The notes under the pieces are model-generated. The model was not told the origin of the DNA. It searched no databases and saw only the letters and a list, made by a program, of their open reading frames with translations. Both the position numbers and the translations under genes were made by a program. DNA of 54,443 nt from a virus. Positions 1 through 9,800 of the stretch are shown one piece after another. The stretch lies in the IMG/VR virus record IMGVR_UViG_3300021379_001249, positions 1 to 54,443 of that record. The stretch is one strand, 5' to 3'. Each line of letters opens with the position of its first letter. Within the stretch, counting starts at the first letter, position 1.

Positions 1-314
1 TTTTTCCAGTGTCGCACACCACGTTTGTCACGAAGTGAACCAGAAACATGTTGATAAACATGCCACAACTCATGAAGAAGTGTTTGGCAGTACAATTCTT
101 CAGACAAAGTTGTTTCCATTTCAATCAAAAACTCACGGGGACGATGATCACAATCCATCACGGTGCAGAACCCTTGAGCACCTTCGCGCTTAAGTCCTCT
201 ATGAGCGACTGTGATGTCTAGGTGATGGTTAGGCATGTACTTTGCCTTAAACCACTCAATGATGCCTCTACAGCGTCTTTTAGACGCCTTTCCAGTAATG
301 TCAAGATAGAGCAT
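1..314 (-). CDS. Putative zinc metallopeptidase-like protein (HExxH), 3' end cut by window edge
   Basis: About 104 N-terminal residues are visible, starting at ATG 312-314; the gene runs off the left edge. It carries HELWH at about residues 81-85, followed by VYQH, which matches the zinc-binding HExxH of gluzincin and SprT-like metallopeptidases (family knowledge). The remaining zinc ligand would lie in the missing part. Its start lies within the preceding 32-codon ORF, so the two are probably translationally coupled. The substrate is unknown; a role in host takeover or virion maturation would be a guess. A non-enzymatic HExxH protein is the main alternative. Confidence 0.6.
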   Translation of the reverse strand, partial: MLYLDITGKASKRRCRGIIEWFKAKYMPNHHLDITVAHRGLKREGAQGFCTVMDCDHRPREFLIEMETTLSEELYCQTLLHELWHVYQHVSGSLRDKRGVRHWK

Positions 315-399
315 TGATCGCAGCAGAAGTTACACGAGTTCCCCAGTTCATCAACCAGAAGAATGAAGCAATGAACACAAGTTTTTCAGTGGCAGTCAT
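301..399 (-). CDS. 32-aa small hydrophobic protein
   Basis: This short ORF begins at ATG 397-399 immediately behind a very strong purine-rich ribosome site (GGAGGAGG) and ends with TGA at 301-303, overlapping the start of the metallopeptidase-like gene. The peptide has a hydrophobic stretch (LVFIASFFWLM) that could sit in or on a membrane. It follows the terminator at 422-455, so it may head a short transcript with the downstream gene. No family is recognised; the strong ribosome site is the main support. Confidence 0.45.
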   Translation of the reverse strand: MTATEKLVFIASFFWLMNWGTRVTSAAINALS

Positions 400-421
400 C
401 CTCCTCCGTGTGTATGCACAT

Positions 422-455
422 ATTATAAAACCCGTCAAGCGTAAACCTGACGGGT
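422..455 (-). terminator. Rho-independent terminator after the fibre array
   Basis: A perfect 8-bp stem, ACCCGTCA with TGACGGGT (430-437 and 448-455), has a 10-nt loop and is followed on the minus strand by TTTTATAAT. It lies just past the stop of the last fibre gene, where the minus-strand array would end. The TATAAT inside the T-rich tail could also act as a -10 element for the two small genes beyond, but no -35 was seen. Confidence 0.75.
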
Positions 456-480
456 GTGTGCCACTTATTCAACTGTCCAT

Positions 481-2094
481 TTATCCTTGAACAATAATTT
501 GTGTATCGGAGAGTGATGTTCCTGCTATCACAGAGGGGTTTCCTTTCGTTGTACTAATTCCTCCATCATTTTGAACGTAGTATGTTTTAGCAGTTGTCAA
601 CCCCGACTGTGCATCATCGACGGAACCTGCAATTTGAATTGTAGCTGTTTGTCCATCAGAGTAAGCACCATCTGAAAAACCTATGAAGTTTCCTGATGTA
701 AGGTTTGATTTTGTAAGAATACCTAGAGTAGATATTCCTTTTACCCCGGATTCTTTAAAGAAAATAGCTACCTTTCTAAAATATGGGAGATATGTTGCAT
801 TACATGCTACTGTATTTCCTTCATAAAATACAACAGGAGTGTCAAATGTGACAGAGGTGCCAGAGATAGTTCCGACGACAGCAGTGCCATAATTTGAATT
901 GCCATTATCTCTATAGACAGTTACGAATTTCCCAGCATTTTCTTCATAAGCAACACCAATTTCCTGAACAGCGGCACTCTCAAACACTGCTTCAGAACCA
1001 AATGTTATATCTGTTCCGCTAACAGTGCCAACAATACCCGTTCCATAATCGCTGTTAGCGTCATCTTCATATACTATCAATACTTTTTGGTTGGCAGTAT
1101 CATATGCGACACGTATGTATAATGTACTCGCACCATTAAATGTTGCCACAGTGCCATAACTCACTGATGTTCCACTAATAGTTGCTACAACTGCTTTGCC
1201 TTTATTACTATCGCCAGTATCTCTAAACACTATGACGTGTTTTTGAGCATTGATATCATACACAGAATCAATGTATTCGGTGTTGCTAGAATTAAAAGAC
1301 ACTGCAGAACCAAAGCTAATACTGTTGCCGCTGACAGTTCCTACTATACCTCTACCATCAGAAACTGAAGCATCTCTATAACATATAAGAACTTTTGATG
1401 CATTAGTATCATATGTTATAGACATACGCTCACCAGTATTATTGTTGGCATTAAAAAGAACTTTATCGCCAAAGAATATTGAATTCCCAACTACTTCACC
1501 AACTATGGCAGCGCCTTGATTGTTAGTTTCGTTGTCCTGAAATGCAATCACTACCTTATCATTACTAGTGTCATAAGTGACATCCATGTAATATGTGGTG
1601 TGATCGTTGAAAACAGTAGGACTTCCATAAGTTAGTGTATCGCCATCAACACTGACAACTACAGCTGTAGGTCTTTCAGTATTATCCTGATCATTGTATA
1701 CAAGAACTATTTTATTGCTATCGGGAATAAAAACAGCATGTGGTTGTTCAATTTGAGAAAGTTTTAAATTTGCGTTTTTTGTGTTTGTTGCTATGTCTAC
1801 AAAACTACCAAAAGTAATAGTGCTGAGAATAGATTCTGTTACAATACCTACTTTTCCGTTAGTCTTACCAATCACTGCTGCACCATCTGCGATGGCACCA
1901 GATGCTACTAACTGTAAAGTGCCACCACCCCCAGCAGTAGCCCAATCACTTCCACTATAAATTTTTAACGCATTATCACTAGTATTATAATAAGCATCTC
2001 CCGCGTTTGCAGATCCTGGATCAGATGTGCTTGCTGCTAAACCTATTCTGTCTGATCTTACTTCGCTATGCGATCCTACAAATAAAGGTGCCAT
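481..2094 (-). CDS. Tail adhesin with seven-bladed propeller (paralogue 1)
   Basis: This is a 537-aa predicted receptor-binding tail protein. Residues 1-55 form the MAPxFVGS anchor with the fibre motif DPGSA..GD.YYNT....LKIY.G..W, shared with the next two genes. A linker (ASGAIADGAAVI) leads to seven repeats of about 50 residues at roughly 105-460, each with a core like YDTxxxKVxIxYRDxxNS and ending in VGTVSGxSISFG. The C-terminal cap (about 465-537; IGFSDGAYSDGQTATIQIAG, then DAQSGLTT) is shared by all six propeller genes here. Seven repeats suggest a closed beta-propeller. The blades are more diverged than those of the 18947-24382 set. It is the last gene of the array, just before a terminator. 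Confidence 0.85.
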   Translation of the reverse strand: MAPLFVGSHSEVRSDRIGLAASTSDPGSANAGDAYYNTSDNALKIYSGSDWATAGGGGTLQLVASGAIADGAAVIGKTNGKVGIVTESILSTITFGSFVDIATNTKNANLKLSQIEQPHAVFIPDSNKIVLVYNDQDNTERPTAVVVSVDGDTLTYGSPTVFNDHTTYYMDVTYDTSNDKVVIAFQDNETNNQGAAIVGEVVGNSIFFGDKVLFNANNNTGERMSITYDTNASKVLICYRDASVSDGRGIVGTVSGNSISFGSAVSFNSSNTEYIDSVYDINAQKHVIVFRDTGDSNKGKAVVATISGTSVSYGTVATFNGASTLYIRVAYDTANQKVLIVYEDDANSDYGTGIVGTVSGTDITFGSEAVFESAAVQEIGVAYEENAGKFVTVYRDNGNSNYGTAVVGTISGTSVTFDTPVVFYEGNTVACNATYLPYFRKVAIFFKESGVKGISTLGILTKSNLTSGNFIGFSDGAYSDGQTATIQIAGSVDDAQSGLTTAKTYYVQNDGGISTTKGNPSVIAGTSLSDTQIIVQG

Positions 2095-2127
2095 CTATAT
2101 ACCTAACAGAATTTGTCTATATTTTCT

Positions 2128-2135
2128 TATTTATT
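2128..2135 (-). promoter_or_regulatory. T4-type late promoter (AATAAATA)
   Basis: The minus strand reads CAATAAATAAG, with the stop codon TAA of the upstream adhesin gene (2131) inside the motif, about 34 nt before the ATG of the 481-2094 gene. It matches the TATAAATA late-promoter core of T4-like phages apart from the first base. Confidence 0.6.
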
Positions 2136-3759
2136 GTTTAATAAGTATTTCGGTGTCCGAAATTGCAGTTCCCGCGAATACTGATGGAACACCAACAGTG
2201 GTGCTTAGATTTCCATTATTTGTCACGTAAAGTGCTGTGCCTGTTGTCAAACCGGACTGAGCATCATCAACTGTGGAAACAATTTGTATTGTAGCAGTTT
2301 GTCCATCAGTATAGGCAGCATCAGAAAAACCAATAAAGTTTTCCGTTGTTAAATTTGTTGTGTGATAGGGAGTTGTAAACACATGTGCATTTCCAACATT
2401 AGTTTGTTGATTGGCATAAACCGCCACAGCTTTTTGAGCATCTGAATCATAAGCGATATCTGCGAACAATAATGGACTTGATGGATTATTAAGTCTATGA
2501 GTGCTTGCAACACTTATATCATTACCAGATACATCACAGACTGCTATATATGGTTTATTGCCATCAGAATTGGGGGAATACATGAACAAAATTTTATCTG
2601 CTTTTGTATCATATGTCATGGCGTGATATCCACCGTCTCCAGTATAAACTGTAGTTGGAGATGCAAAACTAATACTTCCTATTCCACTTGTAACATTAGA
2701 TACAACCACTCGACCTTCCTGATCTTCGTTAAAATATCCAAGAACAGCTTTTTCTGCATTTGAATCATATGCCATGGTGATGTAACTGGTTGATTTTTGA
2801 CTAAACATCACCTTATTAGTAATTGTCACATCGTCAGGGCCACCAGCTGATGCTTCATTGATAGTAACTACCCTACATACTCCATCACTATATCCACTCC
2901 CACCATCTGTATACGCAGCTAACATCTTGCGAACACCGGGGTGATACATGACTTTAATATTAGTGGCAGAACCATTAGGTTCTAATACAAATTCATCACC
3001 AAAAGCTGGAGTGCCACCATTATTGTATCCTACTATGCAACTTGCCCTATTAGAATGTTGTTTTGCTCTATATGCAATAAGAAATTTATCAACATTGGGA
3101 TCATAATCTACCGAAATATGATCAAGATCATCTGGTTCAAAAGTAGTGGTGCCGCTAAAAGTTATTGAACTTCCACTAACTGTTCCATATTGAGCTTGTC
3201 CATTTCCTGCACCTTGACTTTTATACGCAAAGATAATTACTCCTTCACTCGAATCATATGCTATATCTACAGAGGGAATTACAACATCAAAACTCATAGT
3301 AATGGGTGATCCAAAACTAATACTAGAACCACTAACAGTTCCTATTATAACTTTCCCCTTCCCTGAATCACCAGTGTCATAGTAAACTACGACAACTTTT
3401 TCATTAGACGCATCATAAACAGCTTTGTTATAATATGGTATTGCATTGTCATAAGTTACAGCTGCACTTGTATTCACACCAATAGTTGTGGTGCTAATAG
3501 CAGAAACTTTTCCGTCAGATTGAAGAATTACTGGTGCTCCGTTAGGCAATGATCCTGATGCGACTACACTTACTGTACCAGAACCTTGTATCGCACTCCA
3601 AGAACTACCATCATAAAACTTTAATTGATTGTCAGAACTATTATAATATCCATCACCCTCAGATGCTGTGCCTGGGTTTGATGTACTAGCGGCTAACCCA
3701 ACTCTATTAGATCTTACTCTAGTATCATCGCTATTTGATCCTACAAAAATGGGTGCCAT
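2131..3759 (-). CDS. Tail adhesin with seven-bladed propeller (paralogue 2)
   Basis: This 542-aa tail adhesin has the same plan as its neighbours: MAPIFVGS anchor with NPGTASEGDGYYNSSD...LKFYDGSSW, the linker ASGSLPNGAPVI, seven blade repeats at about 100-458 and the DAQSGLTT cap. The blades are strongly diverged: repeats 3 and 4 have lost most of the VGTVSG signature, and repeat 4 carries an insertion, although the YD...K..I.Y core remains. It probably sits at a fibre tip and binds a host surface receptor (inference from the modular plan and location). Its TAA stop is part of the late promoter of the next gene. Confidence 0.85.
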   Translation of the reverse strand: MAPIFVGSNSDDTRVRSNRVGLAASTSNPGTASEGDGYYNSSDNQLKFYDGSSWSAIQGSGTVSVVASGSLPNGAPVILQSDGKVSAISTTTIGVNTSAAVTYDNAIPYYNKAVYDASNEKVVVVYYDTGDSGKGKVIIGTVSGSSISFGSPITMSFDVVIPSVDIAYDSSEGVIIFAYKSQGAGNGQAQYGTVSGSSITFSGTTTFEPDDLDHISVDYDPNVDKFLIAYRAKQHSNRASCIVGYNNGGTPAFGDEFVLEPNGSATNIKVMYHPGVRKMLAAYTDGGSGYSDGVCRVVTINEASAGGPDDVTITNKVMFSQKSTSYITMAYDSNAEKAVLGYFNEDQEGRVVVSNVTSGIGSISFASPTTVYTGDGGYHAMTYDTKADKILFMYSPNSDGNKPYIAVCDVSGNDISVASTHRLNNPSSPLLFADIAYDSDAQKAVAVYANQQTNVGNAHVFTTPYHTTNLTTENFIGFSDAAYTDGQTATIQIVSTVDDAQSGLTTGTALYVTNNGNLSTTVGVPSVFAGTAISDTEILIKQ

Positions 3760-3780
3760 GTCTAATAGTCCTTTTAGTGG

Positions 3781-3788
3781 TATTTATT
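3781..3788 (-). promoter_or_regulatory. T4-type late promoter (AATAAATA)
   Basis: The minus strand reads AAAAATAAATACC. The TAA stop of the 3784-5415 gene is embedded in the motif, and the ATG of the 2131-3759 gene follows about 25 nt downstream, preceded by AAAAGGAC as a likely ribosome site. Confidence 0.6.
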
Positions 3789-5415
3789 TTTTAACGATAA
3801 TTTTAGTTGCTGAGATAGCAAGTCCACCAACAACGGATGGACTATCTGCTATCGTGGTTAATGTTCCAACTCTGTGAACAAAATGTCTGCTACCCACTGT
3901 TAGTCCACTTTGTGCATCGTCCACGGAACCTGCAATCTGCACTGTAGCAGTTTGTCCATCCGAATATGCAGCATCTGAAAAACCTAAGAAATTATCTGAG
4001 GTTAAATTACTAGTTGTTCTTGCACTTTGTATGGTATGTGCATACGCTCCTGTGTTAAACCCAATAACATTGACATTTAATTTTTCATCAGATACATATG
4101 TGCTAGATGGAAAATTTGGGTTAACTCCAAAAATTTGAGTTTGTATGCTTGAATCTAATGTTAAAGTGGTTCCATTAAAGGTGCCTTGTGTTACGGCTTG
4201 ATACCAATTTGGGTTAGAACCTTGTCTATATGTGAATAGATATTTTTTCTCTATGGGATCAAATGTTGCTTGCAAAAATGTGGGAGATCCAGATGGTTGT
4301 CCTGAAGATGGTTCCGCTAATGTAGTATATTGAATATAATCGTCACCAGCAGTAACGATTCCCACCCTATACTTTATTTTATCATTATTAACAAGTGGTA
4401 CAAAAATATTTCCAGATGGAGAATCATAGACTAATTGCACATATTCATAAGCTCCAGGTCCTAGTTGTTGAGTCCCCCATTGTAAGTTATCTCCTCTAAT
4501 AATTCCAATTGCCTGATAGTGCGTATAACCAGCGGTTTGATCTCTCCACATTCCAAGAACTCTACCATCAGATTCAATATATGTTGCACTTAACCCCGCA
4601 TCACTTGATAATGTATTTCCTGATGTTGAGGCTCGCACTGCACCCATACCTGTGACAACATCACCATCAACTTTAAGAACTTGTCCCCAAAAACCAGGAT
4701 TAGTGCTTGGTTGATTTGCATTAAACATTACAATGTTTTCTGTTTGTTTGTGATATATTAATTTTATAAAATTAATACCACTGGTTTGATGAACATATGT
4801 TCCCTCAGCACCAAGTTGAAATGTGTCATCTTTTATACTTGCGGTATATGCGTAAATACCACTTGATGAATGAAATGCAAATACAATATTTTTAGTGGGA
4901 GGGTGATATACGGCTGATGGTGCCGTATAAATGGCACTAGTTCTTATTTGTTGAGGAGTACCAAAAGTAATTCCAGTGCCAGTAATAGTTCCAACGACTC
5001 CATATGGACGATCACTGTTGTCAGTAGCTTGATAAACTACAAATAATTTCTTTTGACTTTCATCATATGCTACAGAATTGCCTGATATTTGTTCATTAAG
5101 TGGTCCAAGGTTTTTAGGTTCACCTGATGTTATGCCTATTCCAGTTGATGTTATACCAGATATTTTTCCATCTGTTGTGATGACAACAGTCTGTCCATTT
5201 GCAAGCGTTCCTGATGCAATTCCACTGAATGTACCACCACCAGCACCTACAGCACTCCAGGCACTTCCGTCATATGCTCTTAAACCACTATCAGAACTGT
5301 TGAAATATACATCACCTTCTGATGCACTTCCTGGGTTTGATGTACTTACTGCGAAACCAACTCTATTGGATCTAATCCTAGAGTCATCGCTATTTGAACC
5401 TACGAATATTGGCAT
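3784..5415 (-). CDS. Tail adhesin with seven-bladed propeller (paralogue 3)
   Basis: This 543-aa tail adhesin starts with MPIFVGSNSDD and the fibre motif NPGSASEGDVYFNSSD, then the linker ASGTLANGQTVVITTDGK. Seven highly diverged repeats of about 50 residues (about 100-463) follow; the first is still recognisable (VVGTITGTGITFG), while later ones keep only the hydrophobic strand pattern. The DAQSGLTV cap closes the protein. It begins 10 nt after the stop of the 5426 gene, with CTGAGG as ribosome site, so the two are probably co-transcribed. It is the most diverged of the six propellers and may recognise a different receptor. Confidence 0.82.
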   Translation of the reverse strand: MPIFVGSNSDDSRIRSNRVGFAVSTSNPGSASEGDVYFNSSDSGLRAYDGSAWSAVGAGGGTFSGIASGTLANGQTVVITTDGKISGITSTGIGITSGEPKNLGPLNEQISGNSVAYDESQKKLFVVYQATDNSDRPYGVVGTITGTGITFGTPQQIRTSAIYTAPSAVYHPPTKNIVFAFHSSSGIYAYTASIKDDTFQLGAEGTYVHQTSGINFIKLIYHKQTENIVMFNANQPSTNPGFWGQVLKVDGDVVTGMGAVRASTSGNTLSSDAGLSATYIESDGRVLGMWRDQTAGYTHYQAIGIIRGDNLQWGTQQLGPGAYEYVQLVYDSPSGNIFVPLVNNDKIKYRVGIVTAGDDYIQYTTLAEPSSGQPSGSPTFLQATFDPIEKKYLFTYRQGSNPNWYQAVTQGTFNGTTLTLDSSIQTQIFGVNPNFPSSTYVSDEKLNVNVIGFNTGAYAHTIQSARTTSNLTSDNFLGFSDAAYSDGQTATVQIAGSVDDAQSGLTVGSRHFVHRVGTLTTIADSPSVVGGLAISATKIIVKK

Positions 5416-5425
5416 TTTTCTAACC

Positions 5426-6850
5426 TCAGTTTATTTCTTCTAAAACAAACTTAAACTTTTTACCTGTTCGCCTGTTTATCAAGTAGAGATCATTTTCTCC
5501 CTCTTGAATCGTATAAGAACCCCAAGTCCCATCAATATCATTGCCACCTCTTGCTTCATTACTTAAGTCTAAGTCAGAGGTGTAAAGGTTTGCCCAACGC
5601 TGTGCTGTTGCACCAAGATCTCTTGTGCCATTACCATCAGGAACTACATTACCACCAAATGTGGAAACACCTGCTGTAACAATAACGCCGGATCTTGCAG
5701 TAATAATTCCAATCGAATCAACATTAGTTACATCTTGATATGTAAGAGTTCCTGCAATAGACACATTACCACTAAAGGAACCAGATGCTGCTGTTACAGA
5801 ACCAACAGTAATGTTTGGAGTTCCAGTGAGCCCACCAGCAGTTCCTGAAGTATTACCGGTAACATCACCTGTTAAATCACCTACAAAGGTTGTTGCAGTA
5901 GCAACACCAGTGATAACAACACCACCAGGATTTGCTTGTGCCTTAACATTACCACCACTATCTTTCAGTGAAGTTGCATCAATACCTGTTAAGTTAGAAC
6001 CATCACCATGGAATCTTGTAGCAGATACTGCACTATCACTGATAGATATGGCAGCACCAACTTTGAAACCAGTTGCAGTTGCAATACCAGTAATTACTAC
6101 ACCACCAGGATTTGCCTGTGCCTTAACATTACCACCACTATCTTTCAATGCAGTGGCATCAATACCTGTTAAACTTGATCCATCACCCTCAAAAGAACTA
6201 GCAGTTACAATACCTGATACGTTTAAGTTGGTAAAGTTGCCCTGAGTAACTACGATAGATGCAACACTATACTTGACAGTTTCAATTAAATCATCTGCTT
6301 GTGCAGGAACAGTTAATACAATAGCTGTCCCACTAGTATCAGTAAAGTCATCAGATCCTAATCTAACACCATTTCTGAATACATCAATATATCCTGCCGT
6401 ATATCCACCAGTGATTGTGAATGATGTCTGTCCTTCAGTTGCAGTAAACTCTTGTTTTGATTGAACATTACCATTGTTTGCATAGTCAATAGCAACGGCA
6501 GTTCCTCTTACAACACCAAAGAAGTCTAACCCTGCATTAGGTGCAGTGGTAAATGTAATCGTAGAGGTAGAAACTGTATAATCAGTGTTTGGTTCTTGAA
6601 TGACACCACCCAAAGAAATCTGCAACATCGCAGCATTTCTTGGTTGATATGCAACACCACCAATGGTTAAATTAAATGTTGTAGTTGAGTTATCAAAACT
6701 AGAACTTATATCATCTAATTCTTTAATATTATTTGCTGCTGCAGGAGTAAAACTCTTCCAAACGACTCCCGTCCATTCATATGAAAATCCAGCATCAGTG
6801 TCAGTAAAAACGCTTCCAATACCGGGACTATTTGGAAATTGAATCGCCAC
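5426..6850 (-). CDS. Tail fibre protein with internal duplication
   Basis: This 474-aa tail-fibre protein starts at GTG (6848-6850). Residues 1-200 carry N-terminal modules common in cyanophage fibres: MAIQFPNSP...GVVWKS, then LGGVIQEP.TDYTV....ITFTTAP and FTATEGQTSF.I.GGYT.GYIDVF.NGVRL. Two copies of a module with GDGSxLTGIDA and LKDSGGNVKAQANPGG follow (about 220-320), then the shaft block (GNVSIAGTLTYQDV...DSIGIITA). The C-terminus is distinct: a GTRDLGATAQRWANLYTSDL motif typical of fibre ends, then a short charged domain ending KKFKFVLEEIN. No propeller or chaperone domain is present. It probably forms a trimeric shaft (family knowledge plus inference). Confidence 0.85.
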   Translation of the reverse strand: MAIQFPNSPGIGSVFTDTDAGFSYEWTGVVWKSFTPAAANNIKELDDISSSFDNSTTTFNLTIGGVAYQPRNAAMLQISLGGVIQEPNTDYTVSTSTITFTTAPNAGLDFFGVVRGTAVAIDYANNGNVQSKQEFTATEGQTSFTITGGYTAGYIDVFRNGVRLGSDDFTDTSGTAIVLTVPAQADDLIETVKYSVASIVVTQGNFTNLNVSGIVTASSFEGDGSSLTGIDATALKDSGGNVKAQANPGGVVITGIATATGFKVGAAISISDSAVSATRFHGDGSNLTGIDATSLKDSGGNVKAQANPGGVVITGVATATTFVGDLTGDVTGNTSGTAGGLTGTPNITVGSVTAASGSFSGNVSIAGTLTYQDVTNVDSIGIITARSGVIVTAGVSTFGGNVVPDGNGTRDLGATAQRWANLYTSDLDLSNEARGGNDIDGTWGSYTIQEGENDLYLINRRTGKKFKFVLEEIN

Positions 6851-6874
6851 AGTGCTCTATACCACTACTTTTTC

Positions 6875-6882
6875 TTATTTAT
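6875..6882 (-). promoter_or_regulatory. T4-type late promoter (ATAAATAA)
   Basis: The minus strand reads ACATAAATAAG directly after the TGA stop of the 1522-aa gene and about 25 nt before the GTG start of the 5426-6850 fibre gene. Confidence 0.55.
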
Positions 6883-6883
6883 G

Positions 6884-9800
6884 TCAACGTGCATTGGCAC
6901 CCCCACCAAACAAGTCGATTGATGGCGCTTCTGCCCAAGCTGCGTAGACGTATTTCGTTGTTCCATCTGTATCGTTAGTTCCTGCATTAGTGCCTCTTAA
7001 CTTAAATCCATTTGACAATAAATCTTTTGCATTTCCGCTAAAATCATATTCTGCATTGTTAATACTTGGGTAAAGTTGAAGTGACACAGGATTAGATGGT
7101 TCCCTTACAGAGTCATGCAAAATCCAGTTTTGACTTTCAAGGCATTTGATAATTACTAGTGACGGACGAAAGCCTAACTCAATATAATTACCGTCGCTAT
7201 TTCCATTTCCGGTGTAGGTGCCAAATTTTTGTAGGCCAGGAACATCGTGCCAACAGTAGGCTATGTAATCTTCGTTTTCATTTGTTGAATAACTATGTGC
7301 TGTTTTGAATACTGTAGATGTTGGCCTTCCACTAAATCGCCCTGAGTCTGTACCACTACTTGTAAAAATTAAATATTGATTATCTCCAAGAGCAGAATGA
7401 TAAATGTCCCAATTATAAGTGTTATCTAAGTTTTTTGTTATAATAAAATCAGGTGCCTGTGAAAGCCCATGTGCCACTTCATGAGCACTAGTATCATTAG
7501 GTCCAGTATATTTTATGATACTAAATCCCTGTTTTGTTCCAACAGATGCACCAGCGATAGTGGTATCTCCAGCAGTCAATCCTGCCGCAGCAGCACTTGC
7601 AAAACCCTCATCATCAACATTAAAGGTGTTTTTGTTTCCACCAGCTCTCCAGAACCAACCAACTAAGGGTTCATTATTATCATTTTGACTAGTATCACTT
7701 GCACCACTTATTTGAATGCTTTTATTTTCAAGGAAACTAAAAGAAACAGTTCCCTCAGTTCCTGTACTATTTGAGACTAATCTTTTATTATTACCACGAA
7801 CAGTGTCATAAAGACTGTGCGAATAGGCTTGATTTCTAAACTTAATCCACGCAAAATCAGCATCAATAGGTGCCTGTATTACACGATTGTTAGTTCCATC
7901 ACCAGTCCAAGTAGCAATACCAACATACTGATCAGGGCGTGAAATCACAGTTTCTGGACGTGTATTAGCAGTATTCAGTGGTTGGAAACCATCTGGTGGT
8001 GGGAACTTAAAGGGTTTTTGTCCGAAGTTTATTTCTGCTTTGGCACCACCTCCCCTTAAAGAAATACCAACTGCCCATCTCTGAGATGTTGAAAGGGTTG
8101 AGCTAATATCGCCTTGATCAACTCCGTTGATAATAAATCCTAACTTACCAGTATCTGCATTATATCTAAGTCCTACCACATCTCCAGGAGTGCTCCAAGT
8201 AGTGCCATAAGAAGTAGAAGAGCTATTGTTATACCATTGTGCTTGTGCATCAACTATGACATATCCAGTTGATTGTGCTGCTAAGTCTTTTGTTGAGGCT
8301 AATGGATACCCATCTTCTGAATCATTTAATCCAAAAAGTCCAAATTGAATATCATTATCAGATGCACTCTGTCTACCTTTATGTGTTAACTCAACAAACC
8401 ATTTTCCAGATTCGATTACACCTGTGCAAAGTGTGGTATTCCAATTACTTCCACCGGTTACAAATGTATTTCCATCAGATAATGTGTTATTTCCTCTATT
8501 CAATAAGGGACTAAAAGTATTATATCCAGTTTCTTGTCCACGAACTGTGTTAATGTCAGTGTTGAATGGGTTGAAGTTGGTTGCTGCTGCATCTCCGTTT
8601 GCTGTGATAGTTCCAGGAGTTACGGCAGCAGCAGTCGCTGAACTATTTGACTGACAACACAGAAGTTTTGTGTTGGTTACATTTGTGAGTGGTGCTGCTG
8701 GTGGTGTGAAGTTTGATGTGTAAACTGCAGAACCATTTACAATTCTAACGTTAGAAATGAATCCATTGTAATCATATGTTCCTGTGTCCTCACCACCTAT
8801 TCTTACATTCTCAGTTGTATCATTTAATGACACATTTACATTACTTGTAGTGGATACCTGTGCAACACCATCTACATATAATGTCATCGTGCCACTATTT
8901 TTTACCGCTGCAAGATGAGACCATCTGTTTATGGGAAATGAGGCGGAAGAGGAAATACTATAAGCACTTGATCCATTATACCAATAAAATTGTTCTGTCC
9001 CGTCACTTCCTTGCCCAAACCAAAATGTTCTTGTAGAGTTTCCGCTTCCATATTTTGAAACATAAGTATCGACTGCATTTTCAAATTTATATCTAAAAAA
9101 TTCTATTGTAAAATCATTAGTTCCAAAAGTAAAATCAGAACTATCTGCAATTGATAAATCATCGTTAGTTCCATCAAAACTCACAGCACCATCAGCAATC
9201 TTGGCAAGTTTAGAACTACCACTCACACCTGATGGAGTGTCTGGGAGAATGTCTGGGGAGGTTGCGGGTACTACAAAGTCACTGGTGTATTTTGCTACTC
9301 CTTTGTAGATACGAACATCTTGAAGGTATCCATCTACCAAAAGACTGGTGCTATTATATCCACCACCTACTCTACAGTAACCCTCTGTTGATACTATATT
9401 TGCACTACTAGTATAATCTGATCCTTGCTGTACACCATTAGAAAAACACCTTATCGTACTTCCAGATCTAGTTATTGCTATATGATTCCATTTATCTTTT
9501 GCCCCTTCACTACCAAACGTATTTTCAAATACCCAACTACTATTATATTGATAATTGAACTTAATTCCTTCATCAAATCTTCTTATTACCCATCCACCTT
9601 TATTTGATCCAAGAAAAGCACTATTATTTGCTGTTCCGATTAATTCATTATTATTATCCAAAAAAGCCCAGAGTTCAATCGTAAAATCTCCTGTTCCAAA
9701 ATCAAAACAATTATCACTCTCAGTTACATCTAAATAGTCTCCAGTTCCATCAAATTCAAAACTACCCGAATAAAAATTGCTGCTTTCATTTGCAGCAGCA

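Noticed and set aside
2027-2230. Plus-strand ORFs across the fibre region
   Set aside because: They are shadow frames opposite strongly supported minus-strand fibre genes and carry no recognisable domains or ribosome sites.
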